Source: a bacterium (GTDB lineage Bacteria; Bacillota; Clostridia; Lachnospirales; Lachnospiraceae). Taken from it: a DNA stretch of 38,320 nucleotides. The notes under the pieces are model-generated. The model was not told the origin of the DNA and did no database searches. It saw only the letters and a program-made list of their open reading frames with translations. Made by a program: the position numbers and the translations under genes. Positions 6,935-14,300 of this stretch are shown piece by piece (the stretch's first letter is position 1; each line of letters opens with the position of its first letter). The stretch lies in assembly GCA_030524675.1 (NCBI GenBank), contig JAUNGE010000011.1, positions 1 to 38,320 on the forward strand, written 5' to 3'.

Positions 6935-8896
6935 ATGGCAGAGCTTGCGTTATTGAAACCAGATAAACAGGTAAAATACATCTATAGAAATGGAAAGAAT
7001 GAAAAAATCGAGCAGCTTCGCGTGCCGGACCTCACATTGAAACAGGTAAAGAAGGATATACAGATTGCCTGCAAGTACAAACCGGTCTATGAGCTGGCAA
7101 AAAGAAAACAGAAACCGCATTATGTTCTCCTGTACGGCGGAACGAAGGAAGAACGCCTGATGGCAGTAGCATATCTTGCCGGACTGCTCATGAACGAGCG
7201 GGAAGAAGAGGGAGAAGGAACAGAAATGCGGGATGAAATGCAGGATGACGAGTATGCTGCATCCAGTTACGCCACCTGGTCCCAGAATCCGGAGGATGAC
7301 AGCGCGGAAGAGGACGAAGCCTGGGAAGAAAACCCTTATCTGATTCCCCTGATTTCATATGGAGAGTTGTCCTTGAGTCTGACAGGAAGACAGGAGGACA
7401 GACTCTTTGGCGGCAGCTTTCTTTTGGGCGGTGAGACCAGCAAGACAAATTTTCGCCCATATTGGATGGACTGCAAAACAGAGTCCGTCTGCATCGAACT
7501 GCAGATGGGGGACGGCGATATGTCCAATAGTATCAATAATCTGGTGGACCAGCTGCACTATTTTGACACGAACCGCCAGGTGTACATTATGATAGAGGAG
7601 CGGCCACAATACTTCTGGGACCTGGGATTGGACAATGAGAATAAGCTGGAGGCAGATGAGGAAGAAAAGCGCCAGATTAATCTTTTGAAACTCAGCCTTC
7701 TGGCAGATGAGGCGGCACTGTACGGTTTTCGCACACAAGAGTACGATAAAATGGTATTGAATGGGTTTTTGAATTATTACGGCCTGCGAGCAGCGAAGCG
7801 TTTCCCGTATGAGATGATTTTGGAGATGATTCAGAAGGCAAACAAGAACTATGACAACAACTACATGGATTTGATTGTGCACTACTGTAAGGCGGAGCGC
7901 GACAAAAAGGAAGTGTCGGGACGAACGGTTCGGGAGAGAGATTTCTCATTTTTAAAGCTGTACGAAGATGGAAAGATGGGGGAGAAAACGCGAAGAAGCG
8001 CCAGAGAGTGCCTGAGAGAGGATTTTATCGGGCTGGATCAGGTGAGAAAGCAGGTCTTTCGCCTGGCAGACACTCTGAAATTTAACCAGATGCGGACTTC
8101 CATGGGTTTGAAAGGAGAGTATCACAACACACATTTGATGATAGGACCTCCAGGAACTGCCAAGAGCACAGTTGCCAAACTGATGGCACAGATGATGGAG
8201 GAAGAAGACCTGATTCCAGGCGGACGCTTTATTTCTGTGAATGGAGCGGAGTTAAAGGGCGCCTATGTGGGCCAGACAGCGCCGAAAGTAAAAGCCCTGT
8301 TTGAAGAGTATGACTGTATTTTTATTGATGAGGCCTATTCTCTGATGGCAGACGGGCTGAATTCAGATTCCTACTCTAACGAGGCGATGGCGCAGCTGCT
8401 TCTGGAGATGGAGAAGCACTCCACAGACAAGCTGGTAGTATTTGCAGGATATGGCGGAAAAAATGTTTCTGAAAAAGACAATAAAATGCAGCAGTTTCTG
8501 GATACAAATCCTGGCATCAAGAGCCGTATCAACTCCACCTTTGTGTTTGAGCCATACTCAGCGGATGAGATGTGGCAGATTTTCTTAAAGCAGGCACAGC
8601 TTTCGGGCTATGAGACAGGAGAGGAGACAAAGGAGGAAGTAAAAGCATACTTTGCAGAGAGAGGAAATGCGGCTGATTTTGGAAACGGAAGAGAGGCGCG
8701 GGTACTTTTGGAACTGTCCATCTCGTTTATGGCAGAGCGCGTGATGGCAAAGGAAAATGCACCCAAAAAAGCGTTTGTCCAGATTGAGGCAGGAGATATC
8801 AGAAAAGCACTGCGGGAGATGAGTGCGGCTCACGAGAATCAGGAGGGCAGGAAGGCGAAGAAAATTGGTTTTGTGATGGCCAGAGAGTGCGCATAA
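6935..8896 (+). CDS. AAA+ ATPase (CbbX/SpoVK-like C-terminal module) with degenerate N-terminal module
   Basis: A 653-residue cytosolic protein. The C-terminal AAA+ module (about 362-600) has FIGLDQVRKQV, Walker A GPPGTAKS (404-411, Ala where Gly is usual), pore-region residues AYVGQTAPKVK, Walker B CIFIDEAY (461-468), the sensor segment VVFAGYGG and an Arg-finger region GIKSRINSTF. This is the CbbX/SpoVK/EccA type. The N-terminal 300 residues include HYVLLYGGTKEERL (62-75), like a P-loop that has lost its GKT, a highly acidic linker (88-135), and QVYIMIEE (215-222), like Walker B. A two-tier ATPase with an inactive first ring is inferred. It is divergent from a WYL/winged-helix unit, which may regulate it. 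The client is unknown. AGGAGGGA at 6920-6927 fixes the start. Confidence 0.85.
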   Translation: MAELALLKPDKQVKYIYRNGKNEKIEQLRVPDLTLKQVKKDIQIACKYKPVYELAKRKQKPHYVLLYGGTKEERLMAVAYLAGLLMNEREEEGEGTEMRDEMQDDEYAASSYATWSQNPEDDSAEEDEAWEENPYLIPLISYGELSLSLTGRQEDRLFGGSFLLGGETSKTNFRPYWMDCKTESVCIELQMGDGDMSNSINNLVDQLHYFDTNRQVYIMIEERPQYFWDLGLDNENKLEADEEEKRQINLLKLSLLADEAALYGFRTQEYDKMVLNGFLNYYGLRAAKRFPYEMILEMIQKANKNYDNNYMDLIVHYCKAERDKKEVSGRTVRERDFSFLKLYEDGKMGEKTRRSARECLREDFIGLDQVRKQVFRLADTLKFNQMRTSMGLKGEYHNTHLMIGPPGTAKSTVAKLMAQMMEEEDLIPGGRFISVNGAELKGAYVGQTAPKVKALFEEYDCIFIDEAYSLMADGLNSDSYSNEAMAQLLLEMEKHSTDKLVVFAGYGGKNVSEKDNKMQQFLDTNPGIKSRINSTFVFEPYSADEMWQIFLKQAQLSGYETGEETKEEVKAYFAERGNAADFGNGREARVLLELSISFMAERVMAKENAPKKAFVQIEAGDIRKALREMSAAHENQEGRKAKKIGFVMARECA

Positions 8897-8953
8897 CTGT
8901 TAAGTGTGAGCGCGTCATAAAGAAAATGTCCGCATGAAGCGGACAAAAGAAAG

Positions 8954-8997
8954 ACAGACAGATTCTCAAAATGAGACTTCTGTCTGTTTCTGATTTT
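8954..8997 (+). terminator. Intrinsic terminator after the AAA+ gene
   Basis: ACAGACAGATTCTCA (8954-8968) pairs with 8972-8987 through a near-perfect stem with one bulge, followed by a T-rich stretch TTCTGATTTTT. A smaller hairpin, GTCCGC/GCGGAC, lies just before it (about 8928-8944). Confidence 0.7.
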
Positions 8998-9075
8998 TAC
9001 ATACATAGTTTTCCTGTTTTTACAAATATGATGTCGAAAAATGTAAGAAAAAGTATGAAAAGTGATAAAAATTTC

Positions 9076-9104
9076 TTGTCAGAAATGTAGAAACATGTTA
9101 TTCT
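9076..9104 (+). promoter_or_regulatory. Predicted sigma-A promoter of the Opp-like operon
   Basis: TTGTCA (9076-9081) and TATTCT (9099-9104) with a 17-base spacer. Transcription would start near 9111, leaving a leader of about 135 bases before the first gene. That leader contains one copy of the dispersed palindromic element. Confidence 0.6.
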
Positions 9105-9169
9105 AAACAAAGGATTTTGGGTTGCGGTTTAGTCGTGTGGCACTTTGAAGAAAAAAGGCAAAGCGAGAA

Positions 9170-9210
9170 GCAATCCGTAGTATCAAAGAGGTCAAAATAC
9201 CTTTTGACCC
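9170..9210 (+). repeat. Dispersed palindromic element, copy 1 (divergent)
   Basis: Copy 1 has GCAATCC, a GTATCAAAG segment, then GGTCAAAA-TACC-TTTTGACC (9190-9209). Two better-conserved copies lie at 29825-29882 and 37927-37984. Here the element is inside the predicted mRNA leader of the Opp-like operon, just before the ribosome binding site at 9234-9240. Confidence 0.75.
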
Positions 9211-9245
9211 TGGTATCATCATTTTATCACAGTAGGAGGAATGAG

Positions 9246-10670
9246 ATGATAAGTATGATTTTGGATGCCGTTAAGAAAATGTACCGACGGCCATTCTACC
9301 GGCTTCTGATGTTTGTCTTGGGGTTGCCGACATTTGTGGTGACATTTGTGGTGTATCTGATGCACAACTCCGGAATCAACAAAAAGCAGAAGCTGGAGAA
9401 TGCCCGCCAGGAAATCCTTGCCAGGATGAAGGCGGACGGCACTCTGGAGAAGATGAAGAGGGAGACGGAAGGATATCTGAAAAATAAGCGCGCCTTCTTT
9501 GGCTCCAAGGAAAACGATTCTGAACTAGCGAAACAGGTTGAAAAAGCAGTCCAGAAAGAGACAGAGAACTATGTAAACAAAAAACTTCAGGAAAATAAGG
9601 AACTTCAGGATTTAATAAAGAAGACTTCCTTTATCAATGTGTTTGAAGCGTTGATGGGAAACATGGGATTTGTGGTATTTTCCGTGATTACTTCCATTCC
9701 GTTCTATATTCTGGCACTGATTTATGCCAACCCGTACGGAAAGTACATTCTGGAACGTCTCCTGATGATGATTTTCGTTGTATTCGGCGTGGTGTTCCTG
9801 GTATTTACGATTCTTCACATGTCCCCGATGGACCCTGCAGTTAATATTCTGGGACAGACGGCGACCCAGGACCAGATTGTGGAATTCAACCGCATCTATG
9901 GTCTGGACAAGCCATATATCGTACAGCTGGTGCAGGTGTTTAAGAATATCTTGACTTTTGACCTGGGAAATTCTTACCAGGGAAATGAAGTGGTATTTGA
10001 TGCGATTATGAGACGATTCCCGATTACATTGGAGCTGACGATTGCATCTTTGATTGTGGCGATTGCCATTGCGATTCCGGCAGGTATCATCTCCGCCGTG
10101 AAGCAGTATTCATCCTTTGATTATATTTTCATGCTCTTGGCATTACTCGGACTTTCCATTCCGAACTTCTGGCTGGGATTGATTTTGATTTTGAACTGGT
10201 CCATCAACATGGACTGGCTGCCGGCTACCTACTCGCCGGACAACTGGAAAACATTGATTATGCCCGCGATTGTGCTTGGTACCGGACTTTCCGCGAGCGT
10301 GGCGCGTATGACACGTTCCTCCATGCTTGAGGTCATCAATGCGGACTATATCGTGACAGCGAGAGCGAAAGGTCTCAGCAAGAGCAAAGTGGTATTAAAG
10401 CATGCTCTCGGAAACGCCATGATTCCGATTGTCACCGTAATCGGACTGCAGTTTGGCGGTATGCTCGGCGGTTCTGCAGTGACAGAGAAGGTATTTAACG
10501 TAAATGGTATCGGCAGCTACATTGTAGACAAACAGTTCGTGCCGGATATTCCGGTCGTTCTGGCTGGCGTGGTTTACGTGGCGATTATTATCAGTATTGC
10601 GAACTTGCTTGTGGATATCCTGTATGCGTTCTTAGACCCACGTATCAAGTCCAAGATTAAGAGTTCATAG
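9246..10670 (+). CDS. Oligopeptide ABC transporter permease (OppB/DppB type) with an extra N-terminal membrane/coiled region
   Basis: A 474-residue membrane protein. Residues about 166-474 are a normal-length OppB: YILERLLMMIFVVFGVVFLVF, the DPA segment, several membrane helices, and the EAA loop that contacts the ATPase (ADYIVTARAKGLSKSKVVLKHALGNAMIP). Ahead of this is an unusual 165-residue extension: a membrane helix at 18-38, a charged, probably coiled-coil stretch at 45-128 (Lys/Glu-rich, NKKLQENKELQDLIKK), and a second helix at 140-161. The start at 9246 is set by AGGAGG (9234-9239); an earlier in-frame start would translate through the leader element. First gene of oppB-C-D-F-like, binding protein and cysteine desulfidase. 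It probably forms half of the peptide channel. Confidence 0.92.
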   Translation: MISMILDAVKKMYRRPFYRLLMFVLGLPTFVVTFVVYLMHNSGINKKQKLENARQEILARMKADGTLEKMKRETEGYLKNKRAFFGSKENDSELAKQVEKAVQKETENYVNKKLQENKELQDLIKKTSFINVFEALMGNMGFVVFSVITSIPFYILALIYANPYGKYILERLLMMIFVVFGVVFLVFTILHMSPMDPAVNILGQTATQDQIVEFNRIYGLDKPYIVQLVQVFKNILTFDLGNSYQGNEVVFDAIMRRFPITLELTIASLIVAIAIAIPAGIISAVKQYSSFDYIFMLLALLGLSIPNFWLGLILILNWSINMDWLPATYSPDNWKTLIMPAIVLGTGLSASVARMTRSSMLEVINADYIVTARAKGLSKSKVVLKHALGNAMIPIVTVIGLQFGGMLGGSAVTEKVFNVNGIGSYIVDKQFVPDIPVVLAGVVYVAIIISIANLLVDILYAFLDPRIKSKIKSS

Positions 10671-10681
10671 AAGGAGTCGGC

Positions 10682-12196
10682 ATGGAGAATCGAGAGAAAG
10701 AATACTTAAAAAGAGAAAATAACAGAAAACTGAAAAAGGTGCAGGAGTTCAAGGCCACTGGCTTTTCTGCGGGTGCGACCCTTGTGATTGTACTGATTCT
10801 GTTGTTTAATTCCTACAGTTTTAAGACCGGAGAAATCAAGCCCATGGTATTGTCTATGGCCGGCGGTTACTTTGTGACTGCCCTGATTCAGGCATTTATC
10901 TGGGTGAAAATGAGAAATGATATTATAAAGAACAATGCAGTTTCCAAATCCACAAGAATTCTGGGATTTGTGATGATTCTCTTTCTGGCAACTGGAAACA
11001 TCTTTTCCGCAATCGCCGGTTTCCTGACTATCAAGAAAGAGAAAAATTTGGAGTATCAGCTGTCCGTGTACATGCTTTTGACGACAGTCTGTGTGATGCT
11101 GGTATCCCTGATTAATCTGTTTAAACCCTATGTTTCCAACACCTTTATGCCAGGTATGGGCCTGCTGGCAGGTGTGACTGTGCTGGATGTCATAGCGATG
11201 ATTCTGGTCGGAAAAGGCGTACACGGAAAGAAAGTCAATCCAAAGCTGAAATGGCTTGGAGGTATTTTGATTCTGACAGCAGCGACAGGAAATATTTTTG
11301 CATTCATTCTGGGAATGGTTCTGATTGTAAAAATCCGCCACAAAGACGATATGGCTACCATCGAGTGGATTGAGGTTATCCGCCGTATCTTCCGTGACAA
11401 TATGGCGTCTCTGGGATTTTTCGTTGTGACTTTCCTGCTGTCCATCTCCATCTGCAGCTACTTGACGTTTGACTATTATGTGGCGACAGAGAACGATTAC
11501 AGCGCGATTCTGTTGAGTCCGTCTCTAGTATATCCGTTTGGTACGGACAACTACGGACGCTGCGTCTTCACGAGAATCGTGTTCGGTGCACGTATTTCCC
11601 TGGTGGTTGGTATCCTCTCCACCCTGGTTCCGATTATCATCGGCGGTATCCTGGGCGCGGTTGCTGGTTTCTACGGAAATGTGATTGATAACAGTATTAT
11701 GCGTGTTTTGGACATTTTATATGCAGTGCCTGGTATTCTTTTAGCGATTGCGATTGTGGCGGCGTTCGGTACGAGCACGTTCAACCTGATTATGGCGCTG
11801 AGTCTTGGAAACGTGCCTATCTATGCGCGAACGGTGCGTGCGACTGTGCTCGGACTTTCCAACAGCGAGTTTGTGGAGGCGGCGAGAGCGTGCGGTGCGA
11901 AGGACCATGTGATTATCCTAAAGCATATCCTTCCAAACTCCATGGCGCCGATTATTGTGCGCGCGACTTTGAGCATCGGCGGCGCTGTGCTTTCCACCAG
12001 CAGCTTAAGCTACCTGGGACTTGGTGTAGAGCCGCATATCCCAGAGTGGGGCAATATCTTAAAAATCGGCAGCAAGTACCTTGAGACGAACTCTTACCTT
12101 GCGATTTATCCAGGTCTTGCGATTATCATTCTTGTGTTGGCATTTAACTATTTGGGCGACGGTCTGCGCGACGCACTTGACCCCAAGCTGAAATAA
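10682..12196 (+). CDS. Oligopeptide ABC transporter permease (OppC/DppC type) with a six-helix N-terminal extension
   Basis: A 504-residue membrane protein. Residues about 228-504 are OppC-like: an amphipathic entry, a membrane helix, FGTDNYGRCVFTRIVFGARISL, and the EAA loop EFVEAARACGAKDHVIILKHILPNSMAP. The first 225 residues are extra: a charged start, then about six membrane helices (near 29-47, 56-76, 92-115, 128-146, 155-177, 191-217). Two of these share a repeated motif, LG-x3-IL-x2-ATGNIF, at about 94-108 and 192-206, suggesting internal duplication. It starts 11 bp after the OppB stop with AAGGAG upstream. It pairs with the preceding permease, which is also extended, so the enlargement seems a property of this transporter. 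Confidence 0.92.
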   Translation: MENREKEYLKRENNRKLKKVQEFKATGFSAGATLVIVLILLFNSYSFKTGEIKPMVLSMAGGYFVTALIQAFIWVKMRNDIIKNNAVSKSTRILGFVMILFLATGNIFSAIAGFLTIKKEKNLEYQLSVYMLLTTVCVMLVSLINLFKPYVSNTFMPGMGLLAGVTVLDVIAMILVGKGVHGKKVNPKLKWLGGILILTAATGNIFAFILGMVLIVKIRHKDDMATIEWIEVIRRIFRDNMASLGFFVVTFLLSISICSYLTFDYYVATENDYSAILLSPSLVYPFGTDNYGRCVFTRIVFGARISLVVGILSTLVPIIIGGILGAVAGFYGNVIDNSIMRVLDILYAVPGILLAIAIVAAFGTSTFNLIMALSLGNVPIYARTVRATVLGLSNSEFVEAARACGAKDHVIILKHILPNSMAPIIVRATLSIGGAVLSTSSLSYLGLGVEPHIPEWGNILKIGSKYLETNSYLAIYPGLAIIILVLAFNYLGDGLRDALDPKLK

Positions 12197-12214
12197 GCAA
12201 AGGAAGAGGAAGCG

Positions 12215-13195
12215 ATGGAAGACAAGAAAGAGAATATTTTGCAGGTGAAAAATCTGCATGTGCATTATGTGACAGACGATGAGGAAGTGAAGGCCGTAAA
12301 CGGCATTTCCTTTGATTTGGCAAAGGGCGAGAGCCTTGGTCTGGTGGGTGAGACCGGCGCCGGAAAGACGACCACAGCGATGGCGATTATGCAGCTGATT
12401 CCGGACCCGCCCGGCATCATCACCGAGGGAGAAATTTATTTTAAGGGACAGAACCTGATTTACAATTCCGATAAAGAAAATCAGAAGATTCGTGGCAACG
12501 GTATCTCCATGATTTTCCAGGACCCGATGACGGCGCTGAACCCGATTATGACAGTGGGGGACCAGCTGACTGAGGTTGTCATCAAACACCAGAAAATCGG
12601 AAAAGCCGAGGCTGAGAAGAAAGTAAAAGAGATGCTGGAGGTTGTTGGTGTGAAGTCTGACCGTTTTAACGACTATCCGCACCAGTTTTCCGGCGGTATG
12701 AAGCAGCGAGTGGTTATCACTATGGCGCTTATCTGTAATCCAGACCTTCTGATTGCAGATGAGCCGACAACAGCGCTCGACGTGACGATTCAGGCACAGG
12801 TGCTGGATATTATGATGCAGCTGCGCGAAAAGTACAAGATGGGCATGATTCTGATTACTCATGACCTGGGTGTTGTGGCGGAGACCTGCGACCGTGTGGC
12901 TATTGTGTACGCCGGTGAGATTGTGGAGATTGGCACAGTGGAAGAAGTGTATCTGCATCCGAAGCATCCGTACACCAAAGGACTGTTTGACTCCATTCCG
13001 AAGATTGACGAAGATACCGAAAAATTGGTTCCAATCGACGGTATGATGCCGAACATGGCAGAGCTTCCGGAAGGATGTTATTTCCATCCGCGCTGCCGTT
13101 ACTGCAAAGATATCTGTAAAAAAGAATCCCCAAAACTTACGGGCGGGGCACATCAGTGCAAATGCCATTTCCCGTTGAAGGAGGATAGAGGATGA
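12215..13195 (+). CDS. Oligopeptide ABC transporter ATP-binding protein (OppD/DppD type)
   Basis: A 326-residue ATPase. Walker A is GETGAGKTT (45-53), the Q-loop is [14 protein letters not shown], the signature is FSGGMKQR, Walker B is [12 protein letters not shown], and the H-loop is ITHDLG. The C-terminal oligopeptide-transporter extension contains the expected Cys-rich stretch ([17 protein letters not shown]), which in this family can bind an iron-sulfur cluster. It starts 18 bp after the OppC stop and overlaps the next gene by four bases (ATGA), so the two ATPases are translationally coupled and form the heterodimeric motor. Confidence 0.95.
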   Translation: MEDKKENILQVKNLHVHYVTDDEEVKAVNGISFDLAKGESLGLVGETGAGKTTTAMAIMQLIPDPPGIITEGEIYFKGQNLIYNSDKENQKIRGNGISMIFQDPMTALNPIMTVGDQLTEVVIKHQKIGKAEAEKKVKEMLEVVGVKSDRFNDYPHQFSGGMKQRVVITMALICNPDLLIADEPTTALDVTIQAQVLDIMMQLREKYKMGMILITHDLGVVAETCDRVAIVYAGEIVEIGTVEEVYLHPKHPYTKGLFDSIPKIDEDTEKLVPIDGMMPNMAELPEGCYFHPRCRYCKDICKKESPKLTGGAHQCKCHFPLKEDRG

Positions 13196-14172
13196 GCAGC
13201 ACATTATTAGAAGTACAAAATCTGAAAAAATATTTTAACGTGGCAAATGGCGGCGTCCTTCATGCGGTGGATGACATCACATTCAAGATTGATGAGGGAA
13301 AAACGCTCGGAATCGTGGGTGAGTCCGGCTGCGGAAAGAGTACGCTGGGACGTGCGATTTTGAGACTGCATGAGCCGACAGAAGGAAAAGTCATCTACAA
13401 AGGGATGGATATCACCTCCTTCAGCAAAGAAGAGATGCGCAAGATGCGCCAGCATATGCAGATTATCTTCCAGGACCCGTATGCGTCCTTAAACCCGCGT
13501 TTTACCATCTCTCAGATTATCGAGGAACCGCTGGTTCTGCACAAATTTTATAAGAGCGAGGCGGAGAGAAAAGAGAGAGTGGCAGAGCTGATGGAGCTGG
13601 TAGGACTGAGTCCGAGAATGGCAAATCTGTACCCGCATGAGTTCGACGGCGGACGCCGCCAGCGTGTGGTTATCGCCAGAGCGATGTCCATCAACCCGAA
13701 ATTCGTAGTCTGTGATGAGCCGGTTTCCGCGCTGGATGTGTCCGTGCAGGCACAGATTCTGAACCTGATGATGGAACTGCAGGACAAGATGGGATTGACC
13801 TATATCTTTATCTCCCACGACCTCTCGGTTATCAAACATATCTCCGATGACATCGGCGTGATGTATCTGGGGCAGATGATTGAGAAGACGACGAAGAAGG
13901 CCATCTTTGCCCGTCCGCTTCACCCGTACACCGTGGCGCTTCTGTCCGCGATTCCTTCCACCAATGTGCGGGAGAAAAAGAAAAAAATCATCCTGAAGGG
14001 TGAGATTTCCTCCCCGATTAATCCAAAGCCAGGATGTCGGTTTGCACCGAGATGTCCATTTGCGCAGGAGGCATGCTACAAAGTGAGTCCAGCCTTAAAC
14101 GAGGTGGAGAAAGACCATTTCGTGGCCTGCCACAGAAGTCAGGAAATGATGGAAGGAAAACTGCATTACTAG
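13192..14172 (+). CDS. Oligopeptide ABC transporter ATP-binding protein (OppF/DppF type)
   Basis: A 326-residue ATPase. Walker A is GESGCGKST (43-51), the Q-loop is [13 protein letters not shown], Walker B is [12 protein letters not shown] and the H-loop is ISHDLSVI. The signature is FDGGRRQR (151-158): Asp replaces the usual Ser of LSGGQ, so one of the two ATP sites of the OppD/OppF pair is probably altered. Similar FDGGRRQR signatures are known to me from other clostridial OppF proteins, so this is lineage-typical rather than decay. The C-terminal Cys-rich segment ([14 protein letters not shown]) is present. The start codon overlaps the OppD stop. Confidence 0.95.
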   Translation: MSSTLLEVQNLKKYFNVANGGVLHAVDDITFKIDEGKTLGIVGESGCGKSTLGRAILRLHEPTEGKVIYKGMDITSFSKEEMRKMRQHMQIIFQDPYASLNPRFTISQIIEEPLVLHKFYKSEAERKERVAELMELVGLSPRMANLYPHEFDGGRRQRVVIARAMSINPKFVVCDEPVSALDVSVQAQILNLMMELQDKMGLTYIFISHDLSVIKHISDDIGVMYLGQMIEKTTKKAIFARPLHPYTVALLSAIPSTNVREKKKKIILKGEISSPINPKPGCRFAPRCPFAQEACYKVSPALNEVEKDHFVACHRSQEMMEGKLHY

Positions 14173-14300
14173 GCAAATCGTGCTGCTGGTTTTTCCCATA
14201 TGCATAAGAAGCCGGCGGCACTGAAAGCAGGGGCGAATCCCGAGAGATTCCCCCATATATCACTATGCTGCATGTTTGCAGCACATAAAAGGAGGATACT

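Noticed and set aside
9117-9245. Upstream extension of the OppB-like gene by 43 residues
   Set aside because: It would translate the leader and the palindromic element. ATG 9246 has a consensus AGGAGG at correct spacing.
12059-13204. 381-codon minus-strand reading frame opposite OppD
   Set aside because: His/Leu/Cys-rich shadow of a complete plus-strand gene with all ABC motifs; no recognisable domain or start signal.
13192-14172. OppF as a decayed ATPase because of the FDGGRRQR signature
   Set aside because: All other motifs are intact, and this signature form occurs in other clostridial OppF proteins as I recall, so it is more likely a lineage-specific asymmetric site.
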